Shown here: piece by piece, positions 54,525-64,000 of the stretch
How positions within the stretch are numbered: position 1 is the first letter of the stretch
Layout of the letters: every line of letters starts with the position of its first letter
From: Cristatella mucedo
Taxonomy: Eukaryota > Bryozoa > Phylactolaemata > Cristatellidae
DNA: 64,000 bases
Reading direction: 5' to 3'
NCBI GenBank assembly: GCA_009760855.2
Contig: WPIO01000055.1
Span: forward strand, 593,501 to 657,500
The notes under the pieces: model-generated
Databases searched by the model: none
What the model saw: only the letters and a program-made list of their open reading frames with translations
Told to the model about the DNA's origin: nothing
Translations under genes and position numbers: made by a program

Positions 54525-54620
54525 TCGTAGTGCTGACATTCGTACTTGAATGGCAGTCGACTTGTCAAATTGAATGACGTTGAAACCAACTTAATAGAGA
54601 AAATTGCCAGTTACCAAATA
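54525..54620 (+). mobile_element. LINE-1f internal fragment
   Basis: gtgctgacattcgtacttga, atggcagtcgacttgtcaaa, ttgaatgacg: the ADICTWMAANFLKLND block, decayed. Confidence 0.5.
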
Positions 54621-56327
54621 ACAACAAGCGGTGGCTCTCTAAGCCTTTGGGCATTGTCTGAATGGGCCAACCAGGATGCTGTCCGCCCATTTGGCCTGCA
54701 ACTGAAATTAATCAGCAGTGGCCACGCCCTGACGCAGTCGAGTACCGCAGACGAGGTATACCAGGCTGGCCGCTCTACGACACTCTTGGCACACGCGCTC
54801 TCCGGAGCCACTACTTGGCGAGCTCTGTTCCGCTCATTAAAACTTAATACGTTTGAATGTGTATTTTCTTTAGCGGCATTTCGCCCAAAGAACACTTTCA
54901 GCAGCCTCTTTTTCCCTTCGCGGCTTAAGCGGCAAAGAATCCCATGAGGTGGCAGCTAATGTGCATGACGTATATTCAACGATTTTCTCGTCCAAGTCGT
55001 GAAGCGGCCCATCGAAAAAAAGGTGACGTCTGACGGATTCTTCGGGATCTAGACGCACAGCAGGCTCATGGTAGTCTCAAATTCAGCTGGCTTGGTTGGA
55101 CTGAGCTTAACCCATCGTTACGCCCATTCAACGTAACGACGTGACAACATAAAGACGGCTCTGGAACCTCGGCGCTCGACCGCTACCAAGGAGAAGCAGC
55201 ATCACAGTTTCGGAAAAATCTCGAAGACGCAGTCTTGTGTCGTCATTGGGTGTACCCTTCTGATCGGAGGAAACATGGCTCCCAACGCATTGGCATACGA
55301 ATTATAGTTGATTTCACGCGATTGAAGGCTCTTGCGCAGAGAGCAGTGTTAACATTGTGTCGAAACTTAGCTAGGCCCAGCTCAGAATCTCCGGGACCCG
55401 CGTCACGTGAGAGCTACACGAGTCCTTGCCGCCTCAGAAGATGATCTGGCCGCTCGGGGACATGGACAATGCAGACCGCAAGATCTGGCCGTCCGGAAAC
55501 TTTGACACCTATTATTATTATTATTATTATGTAACCGCGCAGAGGCTCGTCCCCGGCTCTCTACCGGTAAACTGTGTGATGCAGTGCTGCAGTACGGTTA
55601 AAACACAAGCGGCCACAACTGGGCGTCGAAAGCGACAGTTTATTGTGGGCCTGTTCGTAGTGGTTACGCGCCGGTGCAAGCGCTTTACGCGACGGCGCGT
55701 ACCGAACCGACGGAGTTGCCTGCAAGAACTCCCGAAGCCCGCGTATAATAAACTACCCTACGCGTTAGCGATTGTCCCAACCCGGAAGGCGGGCCGCTAC
55801 AGCACCCCAAGATACGAGCAGCTAACGGAGCTAACTGAGCTAACTGAGTAGCCGGCAGAACACAACTGCAGTCAAAGTTGCACTTGGCTGTTCGTCGCCG
55901 CAGGTTCGTCTCTCGTGCTCTCGAAGCGTAGCCTCGCATCGACTACCAAGCTGCAGCCCCGAGCTATGTCAGTCGTCCCATCATTATATTCTCTCTCCTC
56001 TAAACTCCTGACCTCGCACGTAGCTGCTATTTCTACTTCAATATATTAGTCGGTGCACAACCTGACCGCATCGTCTGCACCAGACTTCATTCTAACTTTA
56101 GCGGGCGGACCAGGAGCCGGGCCTGTACCAGGAGTCCTAGTCGAACCCGCTAAGACAAGCACATTAGTCTCCCCATCTCCTAACCGCATCGCCTGCACAG
56201 AGCTTCATTCTAACCTGAGCTAGGTGGATCAAGAGCTGGGAGGTCTGTACTAGGCGCCCTAGTCGACCGCACTAAGGTAAGGGCTCCCATCGCCCGGCTA
56301 AGCTGAGAGCTGCCCCAGTGCAATTCC
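54621..56327. other. Intergenic, no gene recognised
   Basis: (ATT)n at 55510-55530 and a short gctaactgag-type repeat at about 55825-55845. A + frame of 133 codons (54546-54947) matches nothing I know. At 56060-56260 a stretch containing tgaccgcatcgtctgcacca recurs diverged. Confidence 0.45.
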
Positions 56328-56402
56328 AATCGGCTAGCTGATTTAACGGCCTTATTTGCATAAAGGCAGAGTAGCCTTCACGGCTATCGCTACCGTTTGC
56401 AA
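56328..56402 (-). mobile_element. SINE-A 3' part only
   Basis: cggctagctgatttaacggc, agtagccttcacggctatcg and ctaccgtttgcaat, cut there by the following LINE tail. Confidence 0.7.
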
Positions 56403-56960
56403 TAATGATAGAAATAAATTTGATATAGCGCACTCAGCGAGCTCAATCTCTTTCTTGGCACTTGACATTTGCTGCGATGGAAGCACGATCGAATGGTTAG
56501 TGACAGCAAGCAACAATGTCAGCGCGCATAAGCACATAAAGAACGAATCGCAGGGACCCACTAAATGCTGTCATAAATAGGTGCGTTTTTAGTTTCTTTT
56601 TAAATGTGGACAAGTCAGATGTTGTTGTGACGAAGGTCGGAAGTGGGTTCCAAGCTTTGGGAGCATACGAACTAAAGGCACGGTCTCCAAAGGATTTGAG
56701 GTTTGTAAGATGTATAGTTAAACAGTTAGATTCCGAAAAGCATGGGTTGAAACGATGCGTGGCCTGGTGGGGGGTAGATCTGAGAGATAGGCTGGAGCCA
56801 AAGAACGAAGAGACGTAAAAGTGAGCGACAAAACCTTGAAGTCGATGCATTGCTTGACTGGTAGCCACTGCAGGTCGGAAAAAACTGGTGTGATCGCACA
56901 ACTGCGACGCTCACGACAGACAAGCATAGTTGCAGAGGTTTGTGCCAGCTGAAGTGGTGT
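56403..56960 (-). mobile_element. LINE-1f 3' part
   Basis: gcgcactcagcgagctcaat, 3' UTR, then reverse-strand FKKKLKTHLFMTAFSGSLRF, SFGDRAFSSYAPKAWNPLPT, LQWLPVKQCIDFKVLSLTF and LVCRERRSC in two frames. Confidence 0.88.
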
Positions 56961-57469
56961 GAAGGACCTGTCGAGGTCGTTGCTCTCATTGAAAATGGCT
57001 ACGTTAAGGCCGATGGCAAGAAACCGATTACAGGAACAGATGACCAGGAGGCAAGACAAATTCTGATTTATACGAATTATTGTATACTATATTTATTTAA
57101 ATAGTATATTTAGATATTATATTATTATACTAAATATTTCCAGACACCCATCGTGAATAATTTGCGTGTAAAAAAAATCGCGATACTCTCAGTTAAAGTT
57201 CCAGGCCGATGAAATACCTCTCAAGCCACGGCTCTCTACCGAGCATAGATTTAAGGTTTCTTAGTGCACACAACAGTAGTGCTTCGGCCTCAAGACGGCG
57301 CAAACCTCAAAGCTCATTACCTCGCGCTTTTCGGTTGCGAGCGTCGGAGGTATCCGAGAACTACGAAGTGGAGCGCTCCTTCCCTTCAAAAGAGATTCGA
57401 CGATAAATGGCAGGCGACTACGTAGAGTTTGTTATAAGAGGTACGGGGTACACAGGGGAAAACTCGCCG
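56961..57469. other. Intergenic upstream of CASD1
   Basis: AT-rich tract at 57065-57140 and otherwise unique sequence. Confidence 0.45.
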
Positions 57470-58620
57470 GCGGCTAATACAAAACTCCTCCGGCTAGCCG
57501 CTCCCGGCACTCGACGCACCCGCGCCGGAGTGGCGTCGCGGCCGTGGCACGGCGGATGTGTCGGCGAAGCTTCGTCAATCGACGGATCTCTCTTCTTTGC
57601 CTACGCTTGAGAGAGAGCGTTCTCGCTGGGGAAGCTCGCGGATGAGCTTTTTCTTGCCGCCGTGTGTTGACCGAGCTAAGCGCACTGCGGCCGCTGCCGC
57701 CGGCGGTGAGCTGCGGAGCGAGCGACATGTCGCCGCGCAGCTGCCGCGTACTGCTAAGGCGTCCGCGTCCGCGCGCGCGCGAGACGTCGGCGAGCGGCGT
57801 ATCGTGATTGGAACGTTGTTGCGGCGAGTGGGCTTGAAAATGAAGCGCGAGCGAGCGATGACCGCGCGAATATTCGCGACGAATCGCGACGAAGTGAGCC
57901 GACCGGAAGCCGGCGAGCGCGAATGGCCCGGGTCCAAATATCAACACACAGCGATCACGTTTTACAGTGCTCCAGTGTAAACAAGATGGCATCCGTGGGC
58001 CAGAAGAAGGCGCCGCCCGCCGTGGCTATGGAGAAGCAGTTCGTGGACGTGCTGTCGTACGCCAACATAAACTCGGCCAAAGTCGTAGCCAGCACGCTGG
58101 TCCTCGGCCTGGTGATCTATCACGGCGTTATCAACTTGAAATACGGTGAGCGGCGCCGCGCGAGCCCCGCTGCCGTCGACTGCACCATCTGGCACGGGTC
58201 GGGAGCGCGCGATCCGAGTGTTCGCAGCCGGCCGGAAGCCCTGCTCCGCCGAGGGGCTTTGCGGGGCATTCGCTTCGTCTCGCGGCGGCGCTACCGACTC
58301 GCCCCGAGGACGCGACAGGGCGCCCTGTCGCACCCTAGTCGATCGGCGGCGGGCGGGCAGTCTGCGTCGAGAGCCGCGACGCTGTTCGGGCGCGCGCGCG
58401 GTCGCCCGAAGGACGGTGAAAGGTTCGCCTCGAGCCACTTAGCTAGGGCGCTCTCTCTCTCTCTCTCTCTCTCTCGCCGACGACGTCGAGGGAGGTGCCG
58501 CGCGTGCTCGCCCGCCCACGCGCGGCCAAAGCCGAGGTTCGCGCTGCCGGGCGAGGTGCTGTTGCTTTGCGCCTTAGGTGCGGGCGTCTTTGCGAGTGAC
58601 TGCCGACCCGCTAAAAGTTG
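57470..58620 (+). promoter_or_regulatory. GC/CpG-rich region over the CASD1 start
   Basis: Visibly richer in GC and CpG than any other part of the window, with runs such as gcgcgcgcgcga near 57770. It spans the 500 bases upstream of the CASD1 ATG, exon 1 and the start of intron 1. Inferred promoter; no TATA box seen. Long open frames on both strands here reflect base composition. Confidence 0.6.
57986..58145 (+). CDS. CASD1: CASD1-like exon 1 (coding part)
   Basis: Begins [19 protein letters not shown]; the segment [20 protein letters not shown] aligns in position with the N-terminal anchor of vertebrate CASD1. Leaves in phase 1. Confidence 0.8.
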
Positions 58621-59479
58621 AGACGCCTGCGCGACGTCGCGAAACGGGCGGGTTCAACGGCTGCCAGCCAGCGGCGAGTGCCGAGGATTTCGGTCGTCGG
58701 AGGCAACTCGTGTTCGCTCGCTCAGCGCTCCGAGCCATGCAGCTCGTGCACGTCTGCACGAGCTGCATTCATTGGCGGAGCTGCGATGCGATCCTGAGAG
58801 TGATCGATTGATTCGATTGATTGATCGACGATTGATCGACGGATGATGCAGAGGAAGTTTCCTAGAGTGAACTTAACTGTCCTCCGTGGATTGGGTTCTT
58901 TATGCTCAGCCGAATTGCTACCCAGGTTTCGGTCTGCTCACGAGCTCGAGTCGTCTCCTCTAGGCAATGCATTAGCTGCTCCAATCATTCACTTGAATAC
59001 TGTTAGGTAACAGCTCTGGCTCTGCGAGTCTTTGACCGCCTCGGAATAAATGTAACCATCGGCTTGCTCGGACAATTGTAAGGCAACGGCATTTTCTCTC
59101 CTGTTGCCTTCTCGGACGCACCCTCGCAGGCGCGCATGAGCTGCCACTTTCGTGCCCTCTCACTGCCTCCTCGTCTGTTCTCCTGACTCAGCCATGCATC
59201 TTGCTTTCTCATCAATGCGTGAGACGAAGTCTCGGTTGGTTACAGTATGCCCGTCGAACGGCGTCAAGGCAATTGAGTACGCTGTAGAACACTCTCGCCG
59301 GCGTAGAGCACCCAGCTTTGTCGTGCGTTCGCTGGTGTAGTTACGCAGTTACGCAGACGTAATCATCTCGGCCGCTTTCCCGCAGGAAACGACTCGTGCA
59401 AATGGCTTCTGAGCGATGGCAGGTTCCAGGGCTCGCTGTGGCAGCCGTACGGCTGCATGATGCACACGTACACTCAAAG
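57986..59479 (+). CDS. CASD1: CASD1-like sialate O-acetyltransferase, first two coding exons (partial)
   Basis: Exon 1 is 57986-58145 (donor gtgagc at 58146, phase 1); exon 2 is 59386-59479 (acceptor cccgcag, donor gtgagt at 59480, phase 2). Exon 1 encodes about 53 residues with a hydrophobic segment [19 protein letters not shown], an N-terminal membrane anchor. Exon 2 encodes [16 protein letters not shown] and [13 protein letters not shown], the diagnostic start of the luminal SGNH domain of CASD1. Known of the family: a Golgi multipass enzyme that O-acetylates sialic acids using acetyl-CoA. The catalytic Gly-Asp-Ser exon is not found before 64000, so most of the gene lies further right. The ATG at 57986 has A at -3 and G at +4. 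An in-frame ATG at 57923 would add 21 residues, but has a weaker context. Confidence 0.85.
58146..59385 (+). other. CASD1 intron 1
   Basis: 1240 nt. Holds a (CT)n run at 58451-58474, an inverted repeat gcagctcgtgca/tgcacgagctgc at about 58739-58766, and gattgatcgac repeats at 58803-58845. Confidence 0.75.
59386..59479 (+). CDS. CASD1: CASD1-like exon 2
   Basis: Thirty complete codons plus split codons. The run Gly-Asn-Asp-Ser-Cys and the motif WQPYGCMMH are strongly conserved in the CASD1 family, and both splice sites are canonical. Confidence 0.88.
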
Positions 59480-60019
59480 GTGAGTGCACCGGCGGCGCCA
59501 GCAGCAGTAGCCGCCAACGCAGCGGTGACTTGCGATTACGCTTGATCTCTCTGCCTGGAGCAGCATAGCTCGGTGACGCCTTGCGTAGTCTCTGGGGGGA
59601 GGGCAGGGCAGGGCAGGGCGGGGAGGACACCGTGAAGGCGGCAGCTGGTATCAGGCACTGGCTCGATCGAGGCCGCTCCGTGCCTACCTTCCCCTCCCAC
59701 CACCTCCTTCCTTCAGTCGTCTTGGCCACCTCGGCTATGTGCTACCCTGCACGGCAGCTGCTGCTACTGGAGCCTGGAGCCTGTGGCTGCAAAGGCTCAT
59801 TGATCATGCCCCCCCCCCCGGCGTCTGTCTGTGCTCATATGAGTCAGTCACACCCTCAGCAACTGAATGGGCTCTACTGCTTGAGTCTGATTGTTATGGA
59901 TGCTGCCCTGCCAGTCAGCTGAGGCACATATATCAGCTGACTGGCTTGCGGTTAGGCAGAAGGTGCACCGATGAAGCCACCGCAGTGCCGTCCGATGCAT
60001 GCAAATGCAGCACTGGCTG
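59480..60019 (+). other. CASD1 intron 2, first part
   Basis: GC-rich; a gggcagggcagggcagggcg run at about 59600 and a C10 run at 59809. No exon found. Confidence 0.5.
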
Positions 60020-60300
60020 CATGTAATAATGTAATGTAGTGTATCTCTGTCTGTAACTCAACAAAGCCGCAAAGGCTAAGTGGGGTTTTCGAAGGAGAGT
60101 TTCGTAGAGCGCACTCACAGCCTAAGCGGCTTTCGGTACACATTCGGTAGCCAGCAGACTTCGTCTCACGCAACAAAGAAGACAAAGTGGGAAACATAGC
60201 AGAGTCAGGCAAGCAGTTGAGGTAGTGAGTAGCATGGAAGTGGCCGCTCAGGACCGCTGGAAAGGATGTGCCATAGTCGTCAGCTGGAAAGCAGTTGTTG
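60020..60300 (-). mobile_element. LINE-2f 3' end
   Basis: taatgtaatgtagtgtatct tail, gcgcactcacagcctaagcg, gctttcggtacacattcggt and cagcagacttcgtctcacgc. Confidence 0.88.
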
Positions 60301-60445
60301 CGTGTCGCTTGCCTCTGCCACAGCGACTCGAGCTAGCCATCTGTGGCTCTGCTATCACTGCTGACTGCTGCTGTGTCACTCCCCCTCTCACTAATAATGA
60401 TAATCGTACTGATGATACTAATGAAGGTAATAATAGTAATAAAAA

Positions 60446-60618
60446 AATACCAGCTGATTTAGCAGCCTCTTTCTTATAGCGACAGAAGAGCCTTTACGGC
60501 TATCACCACCGCTTGCAGTGGGCGATCAAAGATCGCCCACTGCAGGTTCGAACCCACGACCTCGATGCCGAGGTCGTGAAAAGCAACCGCCTTACCTAGT
60601 GTGCCATTACGGCTCACC
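60446..60618 (-). mobile_element. SINE-A copy
   Basis: accagctgatttagcagcct, gaagagcctttacggctatc, aggttcgaacccacgacctc (B box) and ccttacctagtgtgccatta (A box), reverse orientation. Confidence 0.9.
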
Positions 60619-60624
60619 ATATAT

Positions 60625-60880
60625 AGGTAGGCTCGAGCTACAGAATGAAGCTACCTGAAAGTGAGTGACAGAACCTTGAAGTCGATATGCTGCTTGATTG
60701 GAAGCCACTGCAGATCGGTGAGAAGTGTGGCAATGGCGCCACTCACGGCAGACAAGCCTGGTGGCTGACTTTTGCACCTATCGTAAGCGCCTGATTGCCT
60801 AGACCGGTAGACCTGCAAGCAGTGAGTTACAGAAGTCAGGACAAGATGTTACAAGTGGACAGGCATGTTAGGATGTAGTA
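60625..60880 (-). mobile_element. LINE-1f internal fragment
   Basis: Antisense of the LHWLPVKQRIDFKVLSLTF and VCRERR region: cttgaagtcgatatgctgct, tggaagccactgcagatcgg and actcacggcagacaagcctg. Confidence 0.75.
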
Positions 60881-61242
60881 TGGTGTTTGACAAGAGTTGG
60901 ACAGCTACCTGACCGGTACAGGAATTCCGGTCTGTCCGGGTGCCTAGCGACAGCTGGAGCACATGCTTAGCAGCTCTTTATGTGCATTTCTGGCGTCCAT
61001 GGTGCTCGTCCTCCCCCCTCCATTTTGTTTCCGAGCCTGGCCACCTGTGTCAGTGGTAGCAGCATTGCTGGCTTCGCTGCAACGGTCAGAGGTGGCAGCA
61101 GCAGCTGCTGCTGCATCAAGTTGGCAAGGGAAACGTTTTTAAGTTATCGAATTGCCACCGCAGACCAACTAAGGAAATAAAAGGAGAGCGTGAGCGAAGA
61201 GAAGAAAGGTCGACTTGAAAAGTTCAAGTTTCTTGCTCCTAG

Positions 61243-61290
61243 CGCAAAGACCCAGAGGGCGCAAAGACCCAGAGGGCGCAAAGACCCGGT
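61243..61290. repeat. 17-bp tandem repeat, almost three copies
   Basis: gcgcaaagacccagagg repeated twice, then gcgcaaagacccg. Confidence 0.93.
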
Positions 61291-61494
61291 TTATTACTTC
61301 GAACGTCCGAGCCCCGATTGACAACACCATTCCCTGTCCTTTCCCTCCGACGGCTGCCACTGCTGGCCGAGCTGCTCACCTCGAAGCGTCGTCAGTCGCA
61401 GCGCTGGCGCAGCGCTGCATGCCGCGAGGGCAGTCCCGTCCCTAGCGAGCTGGCACTCATGCTTGCTGCTTCGACCACGACCTCTCTTCGACCG

Positions 61495-61497
<3 letters not shown>

Positions 61498-61533
<36 letters not shown>
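61498..61533. repeat. (CCAG)n microsatellite
   Basis: About nine uninterrupted ccag units. Confidence 0.95.
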
Positions 61534-61535
<2 letters not shown>

Positions 61536-61676
61536 TCGAGGGAACAGTTGAGTGCCACTGATAAAAGCGCGCTGGTCGCTCGGGCCGCGAGCCCGGGCGA
61601 CCAGCTGCAGAGCCACACGCTTTTCATCGGCTGTTGCATTGTCACCCTAGCGCTATGGCTGCTGCATTCATTATCC

Positions 61677-61713
61677 TGGAAGGAAGGAAGGAAGGAAGGA
61701 GGGAGGGAGGGAG
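61677..61713. repeat. (GGAA)n(GGGA)n short microsatellite
   Basis: ggaaggaaggaaggaaggag then ggagggagggagg. Confidence 0.93.
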
Positions 61714-62188
61714 GATCGCTAGCGATGCAGCCGACCCTCTGACCCCTTTTCCCGTCGAGGTACCACTGGTCAGTGTCCTGACTTGGTACACCGCTTGGGT
61801 TCCATCGCTTGCTGCCACTTCAACTCTGCGTCTCGGCCCTCGCTGTTGGCTGCTGCTGGCTGGCAACGAGTGCGTGCACACATCGTTGCCAGCTCTGCCC
61901 GATCCGCTCCCTTCCTCTCTGCAGTAGCGGTGGGTGGCGGCAGGCCTGGCACAGCGGTGGTCTGACTGTTCTGAATGTTTGCCTGTGTCAGAATCAATTC
62001 TCGGCCAATGGCGGCCAGTCACGTCGGCGCCTGCATCGGGCGTCTGTGCCGCAAAGCGCTTTCCTTCGCTGAGTACGATTGCTGCTGGCTGTCGAGATGT
62101 GCACGCATCATCGCTTTGTATTCGTGTGGATGGTGTGCTGCTTTTCCATGGGCCAAAACGAGAAGAAGAGAGAAAGAGATAGAGAGGA

Positions 62189-62189
<1 letters not shown>

Positions 62190-62244
<55 letters not shown>

Positions 62245-62367
62245 AGGGAGGGAGGGAGGGAGGGAGGGAGGGAGGGAGGGAGGGAGGGAGGGAGGGAGGG
62301 AGGGAGGGAGGGAGGGAGGGAGGGAGGGAGGGGGGGGGGGAGGGAGGGAGGGAGGGAGGGAGGGAGG

Positions 62368-62417
<50 letters not shown>
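62190..62417. repeat. Polypurine array (AG)n(GGGA)n(AG)n
   Basis: About 228 bases with no pyrimidine: (AG)n to about 62237, (GGGA)n with a G10 run at 62331-62340, then (AG)n from about 62374. Roughly mirror-symmetric. Confidence 0.97.
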
Positions 62418-62420
<3 letters not shown>

Positions 62421-63274
62421 GAGTGGGCATCGAGTTGTATCGCCACCGGAGATGGCGTCTCGGTGGATGTCGGTGAGGGCACTTTAAAATGCAGCCAGGT
62501 CTCCCGGTTCTTACTTGGCACGACGCTTGCCGTTGTGAGCACAGTGGCACGATTCACGGGTTTCTCTCAGCTGTGGGCGATCCCATCACGTGCGCTCGTG
62601 TCTTGGGATGCCGGCTCGACAGACGCTGCTCATTGGCCAGTCCCGGGCGATTTGCAGCCGTCCGCAGCAGCATTCGTCGAAGTGCGCTCAACGCGTTGGC
62701 CGGGCCTGAGCGCTCAACACGTTGTGCGCTCAGGCCCGGCAAGCTGCTGCCCGGCTAAGCAGTTTGGACAAAGCTACTCCGCTGCCGGGGCCGTCGGGTT
62801 CAACTTCCTTGCAGCTTGCGTTGCCGACATTTTGCGCCTACCTTTTTAAGACTTGCAGCACGACAAGACCAAACTCGTGGCTGTGGCCATGTCTAGCGTC
62901 ACTATTGGTCGTGCCTATGCGGCAGGTGCAGGCAGGACGCCAATGCTTACATAGTTCTGCCCTACGGCGCTCGGTCGGTCGGTGGACACCCGGGATGAGT
63001 CGAGTCAGCCGAGCAGCCCACTCTGCCAGGGGGGGGGGTGCTAGGTAGCTCCTGACGATGGAATTGATTGTCATCTGACACCGGCAACCTTAATCACCTT
63101 TAATCACCGTGCCAATTACCGGGTGACAGTGTTTGAGGAGGCCAGTAGTCGTCGGATAGCGGGTAGCAGGATGTCGTGTGGGTCTGGCAGCAGCAGCCGA
63201 TTGGAATCGCTGCGACTGCCCTAGGCGCACGACCCCTTGGCTCGACAGAGCTTTCGCTAGATGGCTGTCACTAT
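62418..63274 (+). other. CASD1 intron 2, unassigned
   Basis: No CASD1 exon or element recognised. gcgctcaacacgttgtgcgctcaggcc-type inverted repeat near 62685-62740 and a G9 run at 63030. Confidence 0.45.
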
Positions 63275-63430
63275 TTTACGGCTTTTTTATACTACTATAT
63301 ACTACTTATGGCTATCACTATCGCTTGTAGCTGCAATAAAGTATCATCCAATGCAGGATTCGAACCCACAACCTCGAGACCGATGTCGTGAAAAGCAACC
63401 GCCTTACCTAGTATGCTATCACGGCCCACC
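63275..63430 (-). mobile_element. SINE-A copy, diverged
   Basis: tatggctatcactatcgctt, gattcgaacccacaacctcg (B box) and ccttacctagtatgctatca (A box), reverse orientation. The 3' end is altered. Confidence 0.8.
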
Positions 63431-63477
63431 GGGAGCAGTGCTGATCCTGGTTTTTCCCATCCAGCTGATCTGTGGGC

Positions 63478-63540
63478 AGGCAAGCTGGCTCCTGGCTTAA
63501 GAGAGTGGCAAGAGTGGCAAGCTGGCTCCTGGCTTAAGGA
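63478..63540. repeat. Short direct duplication
   Basis: caagctggctcctggcttaa occurs at about 63480 and again at about 63516, separated by gagagtggcaagagtgg. Confidence 0.9.
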
Positions 63541-64000
63541 GCCAATAGTTGCCCGAGTTAAACAGTTTTAATGCTTGCTCTCCCAGTGAGGTCAGGCCTT
63601 TATCTTAATCTTGAGCTTAATACACCATGCGATATTCACTAGCCCCCCCCCCCCCAGCAGTGCCAGGCACTCTTACGGAGGAGGGGAAGATGGATGTTGA
63701 CGTATGAACAAGCACGGCTTAGCATTTAGAGTCGTGGAATCGGGAGGCTCTCGGGTTCGAAGCAGCTGCTCGCAGGCGCAGCGAAGCCTGTCGCACGAGC
63801 AGTCCGCTGGGCGGTTCGCAGAGCACCAGCGACGTCCCACTGAAGAGCGCTCTCCAGAACTGCCATCGCCATCGCCACGTCGCATCCGTAGCGAGTGACC
63901 GCAGTCGTGACCAAACCCACGCGGGATGCGTGTGCTCTCAACTGTGAATCGTGCTCCAGAAAAAAGGCCAGCTGTCCAAGTGGCTGCTGGTACTGGCGAA
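63541..64000 (+). other. End of window, unassigned
   Basis: C11 run at 63645. No CASD1 exon 3 found; open frames on both strands overlap and none shows a family motif. Confidence 0.45.

Noticed and set aside
54546-54947. 133-codon + frame
   Set aside because: It starts inside a decayed LINE fragment and shows no recognisable domain; an overlapping minus frame is equally long.
57474-57992. 172-codon frame on the minus strand and overlapping + frames upstream of CASD1
   Set aside because: The region is GC-rich, where stop codons are rare by chance. No domain is visible and all frames are Arg/Ala-rich.
62845-62960. Possible CASD1 exon 3 after tttaagacttgcag
   Set aside because: The acceptor looks fine, but the translation in the required phase has neither the HIAFIGDSR-like catalytic block nor any CASD1 similarity.

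Overview
The window is nuclear DNA of an animal, most likely an invertebrate. The reasons are split genes with canonical GT/AG introns, no operons, a very high density of retrotransposon fragments, and two genes with clear animal relatives. I cannot name the species from the sequence. There is no CRISPR array, prokaryotic operon or plasmid/phage feature.

Two protein-coding genes can be supported base by base, both on the + strand. (1) A complete 10-exon gene at 17592-41390 encodes a 429-residue WD40 protein of the AAMP family (relative of yeast Sqt1). Every intron has GT/AG ends, all phases join, and a poly(A) signal follows at 41959. (2) The first two coding exons of a CASD1-like sialate O-acetyltransferase lie at 57986-58145 and 59386-59479, downstream of a GC- and CpG-rich stretch. 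The rest of that gene is off the right end or not detectable. A third, doubtful candidate is a coding-like, Ala-rich stretch at about 2118-3135 that needs several frame changes.

Most of the remaining sequence is transposable-element debris. Five kinds recur. LINE-1f (my label) is a CR1/L2-like non-LTR element ending in a strong 3' stem-loop followed by (ATT)n; many copies are tail-only or 5'-truncated. LINE-2f is a second, related non-LTR family with a tail of TACAT/ATTAC type. SINE-A is a tRNA-derived SINE with visible A and B boxes and an ATTT-type tail. SINE-B is another tRNA-derived SINE that ends in the same stem-loop as LINE-1f. The DNA transposons are a hAT element with matching ends and target duplications (50464-52689), a second hAT fossil of the ZMYM1/DUF4371 type (13442-14755), and two Tc1/mariner fossils. 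One solo LTR with 4-bp target duplications (48730-49784) and a diverged inverted partner (52704 onward) are also present.

Layout: 1-17.3 kb is intergenic and repeat-rich; 17.6-42.0 kb is AAMP with TE-filled introns; 42.2-45.4 kb is a LINE whose 5' part is inverted, as twin priming produces; 46-54 kb is a nested cluster (microsatellites, solo LTR inside a LINE, LINE-2f inside the same LINE, hAT, inverted LTR); 57.2-64 kb is the CASD1 promoter, exons 1-2 and the start of intron 2, with polypurine arrays.

The most interesting structural observations are the stem-loop shared by one LINE and one SINE family, several LINE copies with inverted 5' parts (two with the inversion point close to the reverse transcriptase active site), and nested insertions whose target duplications can be read directly.
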